Part shown: piece by piece, positions 8,628 to 17,915 of the stretch
Layout of the letters: every line of letters begins with the position of its first letter
Position numbering within the stretch: the stretch's first letter is position 1
NCBI GenBank assembly: GCA_964458385.1
Contig: CAYWIS010000001.1
Coordinates: 1-64,000 of the forward strand
Source: JAHWKS01 sp964458385
GTDB taxonomy: Bacteria; Planctomycetota; Planctomycetia; Pirellulales; Pirellulaceae
Direction: 5' to 3'
Length of the DNA stretch: 64,000 nucleotides
Notes under the pieces: generated by a model
Databases searched by the model: none
What the model was told of the DNA's origin: nothing
The model's input: only the letters and a program-made list of their open reading frames with translations
Position numbers and translations under genes: made by a program

Positions 8628-9545
8628 TTAGCGTTGCAATATGCGATGGATTGCGTCGGCGAATTCCCGGCCGAGATTCAGATAGCCGGCGTTATCGTAG
8701 TGCCACGGGTCGGAGTATCCATACTCGTCCGTCGTAGTCACCAGAGCGGCGCGTCCGTCCTTTTCCACAAACGCAGCCTGGGCAGCCCGTACGATTTCTC
8801 CGTAGTTCCAGACTTTTCCATCTTGCTCGTCCCGACCGGAGTCGGAAATTCGGCCGATAACTACGGGCAAGTCATCGACGCGCATGGAAGCGCGAATCAA
8901 GTCCATCATTCTTTTCAGATTCGTTTCGTATCTTTCGGCAATTTCGCGGGTGTAGGCAGCGTCACTTTCGCCTTGCATCCAGAGAATGCCGGCAGGAATA
9001 AGGGTATCGGCTTCGCCATCGCCATCAATGTCGTCAACGGCGAAAGCATTGCGAAGCGTCGCTAGAAAGTGGTCATACTGATTGATCCCCTGTCCGGGGC
9101 CTTCACCGCCACAGTAGTCCGGCTCCCATGCGCCAAATTGTCCCGCAGCTTCGGCAGAGAGCGCGGTTCCTCCGCGAGAGTATTTGATAAGAGCGATGTT
9201 GGCATGGGGACGTAGCTCTTTGAGTCGCTGTGCAAACGTCAATTCCACGCCGAAGCGATCACTAAGCTTGTTGTTCTTCCCATCGGTCTGGAAACCAACA
9301 CCGTGTCCAGGCTTTAACTCGGCCCAAAGGCCGCGTCCATCGACAGCGGTTCCATCGGGGGCTGGATTGCCGTGAAAAATCATGACCCCTTGAACTGGCT
9401 TACGCAACGACTCTGGCAGATCGCGAACATAACCGTAGCCATCCATATTGGATTGACCGCCCAGATAATAAACTTCGTACTCTTTGGCGGATGTGATCGA
9501 CACCAGGGCCCATAGAGAGAGCGTCGCCAGAAGTACCGGTTTCAT
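8628..9545 (-). CDS. Secreted SGNH/sialate O-acetylesterase family hydrolase
   Basis: A 305-residue protein with a signal peptide (MKPVLLATLSLWALVSITSA). The GQSNMDG box follows at residues 30-36, which supplies the nucleophile Ser32. Later come WMQGESDA and a C-terminal DPWHYDNAGY with the catalytic Asp/His pair. This is the DUF303/SASA family of carbohydrate acetylesterases, abundant in planctomycetes that degrade sulfated or acetylated polysaccharides. The substrate cannot be deduced. I chose the ATG at 9545 because it begins the signal peptide; an extension to 9716 would put 57 odd residues before it. It converges with pncB and diverges from panB. Confidence 0.88.
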   Translation of the reverse strand: MKPVLLATLSLWALVSITSAKEYEVYYLGGQSNMDGYGYVRDLPESLRKPVQGVMIFHGNPAPDGTAVDGRGLWAELKPGHGVGFQTDGKNNKLSDRFGVELTFAQRLKELRPHANIALIKYSRGGTALSAEAAGQFGAWEPDYCGGEGPGQGINQYDHFLATLRNAFAVDDIDGDGEADTLIPAGILWMQGESDAAYTREIAERYETNLKRMMDLIRASMRVDDLPVVIGRISDSGRDEQDGKVWNYGEIVRAAQAAFVEKDGRAALVTTTDEYGYSDPWHYDNAGYLNLGREFADAIHRILQR

Positions 9546-9786
9546 GGGGTGGATTCCATGGTGAAAGCAGGGAAAACCGCTGATTCGACTCGGTTCGATC
9601 ATAGCAAGGACGAAATCGCGGGGAAACGCGGCTGGTCTACTCCCTTGTCTCGCCGCACAATGAGCGTAACAATGCGCAAGGGCCGTTTGCGAGGCGAAGC
9701 ATTGTCGTTGCGGCACTCGGTAGCACTTCTGGCGGCCATACTCGAAACAACGCGTACGTACGCTTTATCTTGTGGTTTGGGAACGA

Positions 9787-10587
9787 ATGGCTGATCGAAC
9801 TTCTCGCATTACGGTTCCTGAGTTCGCTGGAATGAAAAGGCAGGGCCGAAAAATCTCCATGATTACGGCCTACGACTTTCCCACAGCGGCAATTCTGGAC
9901 TCGGCTGGCGTTGAAGGCATCCTTGTTGGCGATAGCATGTCGATGGTTGTGCAGGGGCATGAAAACACGCTCCATGTCACCCTTGACGAAATCATCTATC
10001 ACGCCGAGATGGTCGGGCGGGCGGTGCAGCGTGCGCTCGTCGTGGTGGATATGCCCTTTCCGACGAATCACTTGGGCGTCCATAAAGCGATTGAATATAG
10101 TGGACGAATCCTCAAGGAAACCCGTTGTCAAGCGGTCAAGCTTGAGGGGGGCGTCGAGCAGGCCGAGATCATCCGAGGATTGACAGCGGCAGGAATCCCG
10201 GTGATGGCCCACGTGGGGCTACGGCCGCAAAATGTCCACGTGATGGGCGGCTACAAAGTTCAGCGCGATGAAGAGCGGCTGCTTGCCGACGCGCAGGCAG
10301 CCGAGGAGGCAGGAGCATTTGGCATTGTGCTGGAGTGTATCCCCACTCGTTTGGCAGAGAAGATCACGCAGACGCTACGGATTCCGACCATAGGGATTGG
10401 CGCCGGCCCCGCCTGTGATGGCCAAGTTCTGGTGCTGCATGACCTGATTGGACTCAGCGATGGGCGCCTCCCCAAATTCGTCAAACGATATGCTGATGTG
10501 CGCGGCGTGATCCGCGATGCGGCAATTCAATTCTGCAACGAAGTGCGTGAAGGTCAGTTTCCAGGCCCTAGGCATTCGTACGAGTAA
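9787..10587 (+). CDS. panB: 3-methyl-2-oxobutanoate hydroxymethyltransferase
   Basis: A 266-residue enzyme of pantothenate (CoA) synthesis that transfers a hydroxymethyl group from 5,10-methylene-THF to alpha-ketoisovalerate. Signatures: MITAYDFPTA, LVGDSMSMVVQGHENT (Mg-binding Asp), KLEGG, MAHVGLRPQ and GIGAGPACDGQVLVLHDLIGL. The length equals the usual 260-280. I chose the ATG at 9787 over a start five codons upstream because of the conserved N-terminal context. No panC or panD is next to it. Confidence 0.95.
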   Translation: MADRTSRITVPEFAGMKRQGRKISMITAYDFPTAAILDSAGVEGILVGDSMSMVVQGHENTLHVTLDEIIYHAEMVGRAVQRALVVVDMPFPTNHLGVHKAIEYSGRILKETRCQAVKLEGGVEQAEIIRGLTAAGIPVMAHVGLRPQNVHVMGGYKVQRDEERLLADAQAAEEAGAFGIVLECIPTRLAEKITQTLRIPTIGIGAGPACDGQVLVLHDLIGLSDGRLPKFVKRYADVRGVIRDAAIQFCNEVREGQFPGPRHSYE

Positions 10588-10613
10588 GTACGGGTGAGAT
10601 ATTCGCGTCGCAT

Positions 10614-10645
10614 GGCGTCCTTCTATCGTACGGACGCCTACTTCT
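10614..10645 (+). terminator. Hairpin downstream of panB, possible terminator
   Basis: Perfect 7-bp stem GGCGTCC (10614-10620) / GGACGCC (10632-10638) with an 11-base loop, 27 bases after the panB stop. It is followed by the pyrimidine-rich tacttctctc, not a clean U-tract. Plausible but weak as an intrinsic terminator. Confidence 0.35.
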
Positions 10646-10750
10646 CTCGCGAGGCGCCGCCGTACTCCATGCATGTTGACCTTGGTACGTGGATTGCGGC
10701 GTAATCTTTCGTAATCCAATCTTCGAAATTTAACATCGGCGCCGGTCGCC

Positions 10751-12835
10751 ATGCCAAACCAGCTTTCGCGCGAAACGAGTCCGTACCTGCTGCAGCACGC
10801 CAATAACCCTGTTGATTGGTTTCCTTGGGGCAACGAGGCGATTGAGCGAGCGAAACGCGAGGACAAGCCGATCTTCCTTTCGATCGGCTACGCCGCCTGT
10901 CATTGGTGCCACGTGATGGAGCATGAGAGCTTCGAAGATCCTCGCATCGCGCAGGTGATGAACGAGAAATTCATCAACATCAAGGTCGATCGAGAGGAGC
11001 GGCCGGACCTGGATCAGATTTATATGAGGGCGGTTCAGGCCCTTACGGGGCACGGCGGGTGGCCAATGTCGGTGTTCTTGACGCACGATCTTAAGCCCTT
11101 TTACGGCGGAACGTATTGGCCACCAACGCCGCGGAGAGGCATGCCTGGTTTCGAGCAGGTGTTACGCGCGGTGGCCGATGCTTGGCGGACACGACGCACC
11201 GAGATCCATGAACATGCCGACGAACTAACCCGCGCCATAACAAGTTTCGGACAGTTTGAACGATCGCAATCCGGGGTGCGGCTTGAGTTAATTGAGTCGG
11301 CGGTCGCCCATCTAGAGCGGATATTCGACTTCACCTACGGTGGTTTCGGACACGCGCCAAAGTTTCCCCACGCTATGGACTTGCAGGTTCTGCTACGTGC
11401 TTATTACCGGAACCCGCGCCACGTGTACTTGGATATGGTAACGCTAACCCTCGACAAGATGTCGCAGGGGGGCATCTATGACCACCTGGCGGGCGGCTTT
11501 GCTCGCTACTCGGTTGACGAGCGCTGGCTTGTGCCGCATTTCGAGAAGATGCTTTACGATAACGCCCTGCTGGCTAACGCATATTTGGATGGATACCTCG
11601 TGACGCGCCAGCAGCGTTATGCAGACATCGTACGCGAAACACTCGACTATGTCCTCAACTACATGACCGATGAACTCGGCGGCTTCCATAGTAGCGAAGA
11701 CGCCGACAGTGAAGGCGAGGAAGGAAGGTTCTACCTTTGGACGCCCGCAGAAGTCAAAGAAGTCCTCGGCGAGGAGCGGGGAGATCAATTTTGTTACGTC
11801 TACGATGTAACCGAGGCTGGGAATTTTGAGGGCCGAAATATTCTCAACCTTCCGAAAACTCTGGAGCAGGTCGCCGATCTGCGGGGATGGCAGCTTGATG
11901 AGCTCCAGGCGTCATTGCTGGCGGCGCGGAAAGAACTGCTGGCGCATCGTGACCAGCGTGCGCGTCCCGGCAAGGATGACAAAGTGTTGGTTAGCTGGAA
12001 CGCTCTCATGATCGATGCGATGGCCCGCGCCTCGGCCAGCTTGGGCGAGCCACGCTACTTGGAAGCCGCCAACCGCGCCGCCGACTTTATTATGCATAAC
12101 CTCCTGCGAAGCGATGGCCGACTGCTCCACACCTGGCGATTGGGGCAGGCCAAGCTTGACGCATATCTCGACGACTATACATATCTGGTGAATGCCCTTG
12201 TGTCTCTTTATGAAGCTGGATTTGATGAGCGGTGGATTGAAGAGGCCGTGCGACTTGCCGATATTCTGATGAGCCAATTTCGCGATTTAGAGGAAGGGGG
12301 ATTCTTCTACACGGCCCACGATCATGAACAGCTTATTACTCGTCAGAAGGATCTGATCGAAAGCAGCGTTCCTAGCGGGAACGCGATGGCGGCGACTGCG
12401 CTACTTCGGCTGGGGACGCTGTGTGGTAGATCGGATTATCTCCAAGCTGCCGAGGAGACGCTGCAGTTGGCGGCATCGATTATGGAGCGTTCGCCCGCCG
12501 CCGCGGGCCAAATGCTCATTGCCGCCGACATGTACCTGGGGCCATTCTATGAAATTGTCGTGCTTGGCGATCGCCGCCATGCGGATACGCGTGACGTGCT
12601 GGACACATTGTATGCGAGCTATATTCCGAATCGCGTCATTGCGGCGCGAAATCGGGATACGGACGTAGGCGCCGACAGCCTGGAGCCAATCTTCGCCGGC
12701 AAAACTCTGCAAGAGCCGCAACCAACGGTGTACGTTTGCCAACAGTTCGCGTGCCAAGCGCCGATCCACGGGAGGAAAGCGGCGTTGGATTGTTGGAAGT
12801 CGCTCAGCACGGCCGGAACCGGCGACGAGAACTAA
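10751..12835 (+). CDS. YyaL/SSP411-type thioredoxin-fold and alpha/alpha-barrel protein (DUF255)
   Basis: A 694-residue protein. The N-terminal 160 residues are a thioredoxin-like domain with the sequence AACHWCHVMEHESF (C50-H-W-C53). A long (alpha/alpha)6-type region follows, with GGIYDHLAGGFARYSVDE, WLVPHFEKMLYDNALL and AFHSSEDADSEGEEG-like segments. The C-terminus has the family hallmark TVYVCQQFACQAP. These proteins (human SPATA20, Bacillus YyaL) are widespread; the biochemical role is not established and a redox or sugar-epimerase-like activity has been proposed only from folds. ATG start at 10751. No signal peptide is seen, so it is probably cytoplasmic. It stands as a single gene. Confidence 0.9.
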   Translation: MPNQLSRETSPYLLQHANNPVDWFPWGNEAIERAKREDKPIFLSIGYAACHWCHVMEHESFEDPRIAQVMNEKFINIKVDREERPDLDQIYMRAVQALTGHGGWPMSVFLTHDLKPFYGGTYWPPTPRRGMPGFEQVLRAVADAWRTRRTEIHEHADELTRAITSFGQFERSQSGVRLELIESAVAHLERIFDFTYGGFGHAPKFPHAMDLQVLLRAYYRNPRHVYLDMVTLTLDKMSQGGIYDHLAGGFARYSVDERWLVPHFEKMLYDNALLANAYLDGYLVTRQQRYADIVRETLDYVLNYMTDELGGFHSSEDADSEGEEGRFYLWTPAEVKEVLGEERGDQFCYVYDVTEAGNFEGRNILNLPKTLEQVADLRGWQLDELQASLLAARKELLAHRDQRARPGKDDKVLVSWNALMIDAMARASASLGEPRYLEAANRAADFIMHNLLRSDGRLLHTWRLGQAKLDAYLDDYTYLVNALVSLYEAGFDERWIEEAVRLADILMSQFRDLEEGGFFYTAHDHEQLITRQKDLIESSVPSGNAMAATALLRLGTLCGRSDYLQAAEETLQLAASIMERSPAAAGQMLIAADMYLGPFYEIVVLGDRRHADTRDVLDTLYASYIPNRVIAARNRDTDVGADSLEPIFAGKTLQEPQPTVYVCQQFACQAPIHGRKAALDCWKSLSTAGTGDEN

Positions 12836-13005
12836 GTTCGGATTTCAAGCTGGTTGCAACAAAGCACTGCGGATGTTTCCCGCTTAGTAATGTCCTAAGC
12901 AGAGTTCCGACACGATACCGGCGAATGGATCCGAACCAGTCTACGCAGTTGCATCGCTAAGCGATGCTTCTCGCTGGCCCCGCGTTATCGGCGCGAGACT
13001 TAGGG

Positions 13006-14358
13006 TTAATTGGTATATCCCGGAGCTGCGTAAAACTGGGCAACTTGCTTGCCGTCTTCAACGTTCCAAATGCGCACTTCGCCGTCAAAGGCGCCGGTTG
13101 CTAGACGTTTGGTGGGGGCATGAAAGGCGACGCTGAGCACCCATTCGGCATGGCCACGGTAATCGCGAATTTGATTGCGATTACTCAGGTGAAATTGACG
13201 GGCGCTTTTGTCGGCCGAGACAGCAAACAAAAAGTCTTCACCCTTCGTGAGTTTGTACACTTCGCCGCCAAAGCCCGCGACGTCGGCGCTTTTCTTGCCG
13301 TCTTCGATCTTCCAAAGAAGGACGCGGTTATCGGCGCCGCTGGAATAGACCTGCTTATCATCGGGATGAAACGCGACGCCTTTTACAGGTTGATTGTGAT
13401 CAGAGAAAGTGACAACGAGTTCTCCGGTCGTCGTGTCAAACACTTTGGCGGTCTTATCGCGACTGGCGGTGGCAAGCTTCGTACCATCGCTGTTCCAGGC
13501 GACCGCCATGACCCAGTCTGAGTGACTTGTGATCACCCTCTCTTCGGCGCCGCTGCCTACATCATAAATGCGTACAGCGCCATCCGCCGCGCAGGCGGCG
13601 AGCCGCTTTCCGTCGGGAGAAAATGCCGCGTCAAACGCCACATCCGACGTTGTTCCCAGCACACGCACCAGTTCGCCCGTTTCCGCATCAAAGAGCCGAA
13701 CTTCGCCGCGCTGGCCCGGCGAACCACACGCTACTGCCAGTAACGTGCCATCGGGGCTTCGATCAAGGCCGTAGACGCGTTGATCGACGTTCTTGATCCG
13801 TCGAACAAGTTGGCCATCGGCGGGATTCCAAACCGTCAGCTCATGATATCCGCCAACAAAGAGTTGCGTCCCATCCGCCGAAAATTCTAAGGCTGTAATG
13901 GGAAGCGTTTGCGGGTAGATCTCCGGCGCATCAGGATGCGTTGGCGGAGGAACGATGGCCGAAAGATCGGCTTTGGGGTCGTCCGCATCGTACTTAGCGC
14001 CTTGCTCAATCCAACGTCGCACGAGGGCGATTTGCATCTCAGGGAGTGGATCGCCATCCAAGGGCATCCGCTCACCTTCGTCGTCGGTGGTGAGTCGGCG
14101 ATACAGTTCGCTCTCATCGAGATTGGCCGCCGTGATGGGGGCGGAGCCCGTATCGCCCGGTTGCACAAGGCGTTCAAATGTATCGACGCGATAACTGCCT
14201 TCCGCCTTCTTGGCGCCATGGCAGGCGACACAATTCGAAAGCAGGATCGGCGCTACATCCTTACGAAACGAGACAACGTCGTCGGCCGCCGCAGCGGATA
14301 CGGAGATCGTTAGCGCAACGCAGTGAGCAACGATAATCGCGATTGAAGAGAGACGCAT
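13006..14358 (-). CDS. Exported heme c domain fused to WD40 repeats
   Basis: A 450-residue protein. A signal peptide covers about residues 1-26 (cleavage after SAAAA). A planctomycete-type cytochrome c domain follows, with C43-V-A-C46-H47 and a probable distal Met in ERMPLDGDPLP near residue 98. From about residue 150 to the end are seven WD40-like blades (for example VRIYDVGSG, AKVFDTTTG, VLLWKIEDG, VRIWNVEDG), enough for one propeller. The ATG at 14358 starts the signal peptide; the longer frame to 14424 does not. The protein presumably sits in the periplasm or paryphoplasm and may shuttle electrons or scaffold partners. The actual role is unknown. Confidence 0.85.
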   Translation of the reverse strand: MRLSSIAIIVAHCVALTISVSAAAADDVVSFRKDVAPILLSNCVACHGAKKAEGSYRVDTFERLVQPGDTGSAPITAANLDESELYRRLTTDDEGERMPLDGDPLPEMQIALVRRWIEQGAKYDADDPKADLSAIVPPPTHPDAPEIYPQTLPITALEFSADGTQLFVGGYHELTVWNPADGQLVRRIKNVDQRVYGLDRSPDGTLLAVACGSPGQRGEVRLFDAETGELVRVLGTTSDVAFDAAFSPDGKRLAACAADGAVRIYDVGSGAEERVITSHSDWVMAVAWNSDGTKLATASRDKTAKVFDTTTGELVVTFSDHNQPVKGVAFHPDDKQVYSSGADNRVLLWKIEDGKKSADVAGFGGEVYKLTKGEDFLFAVSADKSARQFHLSNRNQIRDYRGHAEWVLSVAFHAPTKRLATGAFDGEVRIWNVEDGKQVAQFYAAPGYTN

Positions 14359-14510
14359 AGGCGGGTGGTGGGGAGGGAGGAAAGGAGGCAGGAAAAACCC
14401 TGTCCAAATTACCCCAAGCCCCACAGTCCGTCTAGTGAAATCGCCTTAGACGCCGCCTTTTCTCTTCTTCTCGTTAAGATAAGAGGAGTGCGTCATCGCT
14501 GAGAGAGGGG

Positions 14511-15080
14511 CTACCCCGTACGGGTGGGTAGCTTGCGCGGGTGTGGTGGACGTTCGGAAGGGGGCGGCGTCTTTCCGGTTTCCGCCGCCCATTCCCGGCG
14601 CTCCTCTTCGCTGGCATAGTACCGCAACCACGTCTCGGGATCTTCATCAGGATCGAGACACGCCCAATGTAAGCAGTTCTTCGGTAAATCAACTTTCTTT
14701 TCGGGCGAGGGAAGAATGTCGCGGAAGATCACGCGATAGAGCTCACGATCCGAAAGGTGATCCGTAAAGTCGAGGACAATTCGGGCTTCGTATAGCTTAT
14801 GAATGGTGTCCCAAAGGGTTGCGTGCAGCGTCTCGTCGTCGAGCGTTTCTGGCGGCGGAAGGACCAACTCCTCAGGAAACCATTGACTGATTGGCAAAAC
14901 GGGCGCCTTCTCCCATGCAAGCATCGAGGCCAGAAACTCATTCTCGACGGGCGTGGGCATACTTCGCACGTCCACCAAGCAGACCGACTCATCGAGATAC
15001 GGCTCCAGCTCGTCGCGAAGTCGCGCATTGAGCAACAGTTGATCTACTTCGTCCGTCGTAGGACGCCGTGCGTCGAACAT
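14511..15080 (-). CDS. Conserved-looking acidic hypothetical protein
   Basis: A 189-residue soluble protein rich in Asp, Glu and Leu, with an aspartate-rich middle and the motif CLHWACLDPDEDPETWLRYY. The tail is Pro/Arg/Thr rich (about the last 25 residues) and probably disordered. ATG at 15080. It sits between the heme-WD40 gene (151 bases downstream) and the Sua5 fusion on the same strand. I do not recognise a family or catalytic motif. Clean codon use and composition support a real gene. Confidence 0.65.
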   Translation of the reverse strand: MFDARRPTTDEVDQLLLNARLRDELEPYLDESVCLVDVRSMPTPVENEFLASMLAWEKAPVLPISQWFPEELVLPPPETLDDETLHATLWDTIHKLYEARIVLDFTDHLSDRELYRVIFRDILPSPEKKVDLPKNCLHWACLDPDEDPETWLRYYASEEERREWAAETGKTPPPSERPPHPRKLPTRTG

Positions 15081-15328
15081 GGCAGTCGCCTAATACCTAC
15101 CAAGGGTCAGGAAATCGAGATAGACGACCAAGGGCCGTCCCGCGCCTCACATTCTTGACTTTAACAGGGTCCCGACCCGCTTCAAGATTTAAACCCGTCC
15201 GTTGCAAGGAATTCCGGACAGAGCTCCGCACAAAAAGGCGACACGACCAGCACGACCGCCAAGGTTCGGCGCCAGCATTTCCGGCCAGGAAAACGCGGGC
15301 AATCAGCGAAGATGTACGGCTGAAGAAC

Positions 15329-16477
15329 TTATGCACGCACGATGGGCGGGGCCGGTTGGAAATCCAGATCGGCGACGCGCTGCGTTATAGCCGCGTCGAG
15401 TTGCTTTGCGCAGGCAGCGTAAATCTCGCGTGAACCGCCGATAGGATCGGCCACGTCGCGACCATCGGGGCAAAGAAGATGCGTGCGCGGTGCGGCCTCG
15501 GGCCACTGGGTTAAGAGCATCTCGCGGTGCGAACGCGTCATGGTGAAAATGTAGTCGGCATGTCGAACCAGTCGTTCCGTCAGAGGTTGACTGACATGAT
15601 CGCTCAGGTCCAGACCTCGCTCCGCCATTAGCTGCACCGCTTCGGCCGCCGCGGCGCCTCCACCGTACGCATTGAGCCCGGCTGAGGCGACGACCACACC
15701 GCGATCCTCCAGTTCGTTGATGTCGCACCCCAAACGTTCCGCCATTCGTTGACGCAACAGCGCCGCAGCCATGGGGCTGCGACAGGTGTTGCCCGTGCAC
15801 ACCATCACGATCACCAGGCTCGACAAACGCCGCAAATGCGACTCCGTTACGATTCCCTCGCGTAGAATCGTTAGATGGTCGGAATGGACATGCACTACGG
15901 TGGACGGCTGGCAATACTGCGTGCGGCCATCGTCCAGCACAAGGTCAACGTCGTCGCCAAACTCAGCAGTAACTTCCTTACCTGTAACCAAGTCGGGGTG
16001 GCCGCTCCGATTGGCGCTGGTTAGCACCAACGGGCCGGCCATAAGCCGGCTAATCTCCATGACCAGGGGGTGAGCCGATACGCGCAAACCGATGGTTCCC
16101 TGGGGACAAATGGCTTTCTGAACATCCTGCGGAAGCTGACGCACAGCGCTGTCGGGGTGATTATCGTCGAACACCAAGGTCACGGGGCCTGGCCAGCAGC
16201 GACGCGCCAGTCGCATCCCAAACGGCGGAATGTTAGGAACATAGTCTTCGGCCTCGTCCGCACCTTTGATGGCCAAAGCAAGGGGATTGCCTTCCCGACG
16301 TCCCTTCACTTCTAACAGCCGATTAACGGCATGTTGCTTCAGCGCGCTAGCCGCCAAACCATAGACCGTTTCTGTGGGAAGAGCCGCCACCTTGCCCTCG
16401 GCAAGCACTTGGACAGCACGGTGGACCACATCGCGCGAGTCTTCAGCGCTATTGACGTCGATTACCAACGGAGGCAT
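15329..16477 (-). CDS. Fusion of Sua5/YrdC threonylcarbamoyl-AMP synthase and YwlE-like low-molecular-weight phosphatase
   Basis: A 382-residue two-domain protein. Residues 10-205 are a Sua5/YrdC domain (ALPTETVYGLA, KGRREGNPLAL, TSANRSG), which makes threonylcarbamoyl-AMP from Thr, bicarbonate and ATP for tRNA t6A. Residues 222-380 are a low-molecular-weight phosphatase domain with the P-loop C227-T-G-N-T-C-R233-S and a C-terminal DPIGG acid loop. Thr at P-loop position 5 (T231) matches Bacillus YwlE, a protein-arginine phosphatase, rather than the Ile/Leu of tyrosine phosphatases. In Bacillus the ywlC (sua5) and ywlE genes are neighbours. The ATG at 16477 starts the Sua5 fold. It diverges from the dihydroorotate-dehydrogenase-like gene. 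Confidence 0.9.
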   Translation of the reverse strand: MPPLVIDVNSAEDSRDVVHRAVQVLAEGKVAALPTETVYGLAASALKQHAVNRLLEVKGRREGNPLALAIKGADEAEDYVPNIPPFGMRLARRCWPGPVTLVFDDNHPDSAVRQLPQDVQKAICPQGTIGLRVSAHPLVMEISRLMAGPLVLTSANRSGHPDLVTGKEVTAEFGDDVDLVLDDGRTQYCQPSTVVHVHSDHLTILREGIVTESHLRRLSSLVIVMVCTGNTCRSPMAAALLRQRMAERLGCDINELEDRGVVVASAGLNAYGGGAAAAEAVQLMAERGLDLSDHVSQPLTERLVRHADYIFTMTRSHREMLLTQWPEAAPRTHLLCPDGRDVADPIGGSREIYAACAKQLDAAITQRVADLDFQPAPPIVRA

Positions 16478-16648
16478 GAGTGGAGTGAAGGAAGGGGCGA
16501 AGAGAGTGTCGCACAAAACGTTGAACCCGCCGAGCGGCGCCTGTGCGAAGAAGAGACGGTTGCGGAACCGCCCTGTACGATGTAACGTAATTTATTAGTC
16601 TATTAGAGGTTAGGAACACGGGTCAAGGGCCGTCCCCGCGGTTGACGG

Positions 16649-17731
16649 ATGTCTGACACAGCTCTTCGTATGCAATCGACCGGCGTGAAACCTCTCGACC
16701 GTTACGACCGTCATCAAACCTACGAGTGGAATTGCGAAAATGTTCCTGCTCCACGGGATCTTGACGTTCCTAGCCTCCCTGGTGATTGGCGATTTTGTGG
16801 TCGTAGGGTTGCTTCGCCATTGGGAGTGGCTGCAGGGCCGCTCCTCAATGGGGCTTGGTGCCTGTACTATGCGTCGCTTGGTTTCGACGTGTTGACCTAC
16901 AAGACCGTTCGCAGTCGTGAGCGTCCCTGTTATCCTTGGCCGAACTTGCAGCCGGTTACGTGCGGCTCGCTCTTGGGTGGCGAGTCGGACTTGCCCGCCG
17001 CAGATGACATGCTCGGTAGCTGGGCTGTTTCCTTTGGAATGCCGTCGAAAGCTCCGGAGACTTGGCGTCGCGATATCGAGGCAACGCGTCGCCAACTGGC
17101 TCCGGAAAAAGTTCTTTCGGTTTCCATCGTGGGAACCGGCGAGGAAGGGTGGGGAATCGAAGAATTGGCGGATGACTATGCCCGATGCGCGCGTTGGGCG
17201 ATTGAAAGTGGCGCCGACTGTGTCGAAACGAACTTTTCGTGCCCGAATGTCGCGACGCGGGATGGGCAGCTTTATCAACAGCCTGACGACGCCGCGACAG
17301 TAGCGGCCCAAGTGCGCGACGCCATTGGCGCCACGCCATACATCGTCAAGGTTGGGCATTTGACTTCGCCAGACGAAATGGAGGCCTTGCTTGAGGCTTT
17401 GGCGCCGTACATAAACGCGGTATCCATGACGAATAGCGTCGCGGCGACGGTGGTTGGTCGCGACGGCAAACGCATGTTTAATGGACAAAAGCGGGGAATC
17501 TGCGGCGCCGCTACGTTTGAGGCGTCGCTCGCCCAGGTGGAGCTAGCGGCGAAGATCGTTGCCCGTATGGGATTGTCGATCGAGATCATCGGCGTCGGTG
17601 GCGCCTCAACCGCCGAGCACGTTCGAAGGTACCTTGCGGCCGGGGCTCAATCAGTCCACCTTGCGACCGCGGCTATGGTCAATCCCACGGTAGCGCTGGA
17701 CATCCGCCGTGACCTGGCGGCAGCCGAATAG
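16649..17731 (+). CDS. Dihydroorotate dehydrogenase-like FMN enzyme
   Basis: A 360-residue TIM-barrel flavoenzyme of the DHOD/dihydropyrimidine dehydrogenase family. GVAAGPLLNGAW matches the N-terminal FMN-binding region. TNFSCPNV carries the NxSCPN motif with the catalytic Cys seen in class 1 enzymes. IVKVGHLTSPDEM and IIGVGGASTAEHV complete the barrel. Class 2 enzymes have Ser in place of that Cys and an N-terminal membrane helix, which is absent here. It may oxidise dihydroorotate in pyrimidine synthesis, but the divergent sequence leaves other dihydropyrimidine substrates open. ATG at 16649. Confidence 0.8.
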   Translation: MSDTALRMQSTGVKPLDRYDRHQTYEWNCENVPAPRDLDVPSLPGDWRFCGRRVASPLGVAAGPLLNGAWCLYYASLGFDVLTYKTVRSRERPCYPWPNLQPVTCGSLLGGESDLPAADDMLGSWAVSFGMPSKAPETWRRDIEATRRQLAPEKVLSVSIVGTGEEGWGIEELADDYARCARWAIESGADCVETNFSCPNVATRDGQLYQQPDDAATVAAQVRDAIGATPYIVKVGHLTSPDEMEALLEALAPYINAVSMTNSVAATVVGRDGKRMFNGQKRGICGAATFEASLAQVELAAKIVARMGLSIEIIGVGGASTAEHVRRYLAAGAQSVHLATAAMVNPTVALDIRRDLAAAE

Positions 17732-17915
17732 AGCGTGAGATCTACGCCCCGTTCTAAGTGGTCGTCGGTTGCCCTACATTGGCATGCGGCTTCATTCCGG
17801 CCAAGCGAGCCGAATCTCCTGCGTGGTTGGCCCAGCAGACGGCCGTGAACGTCGGAGAGAACTGCGATTCCTATCAATACTAATACTATTTTGCCTCCCT
17901 GAACCATTATCCGCC

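Noticed and set aside
14510..14532. GCTACCC/GGGTAGC hairpin over the stop of the 14511-15080 gene
   Set aside because: No T-tract on the minus strand after it, so not called a terminator.
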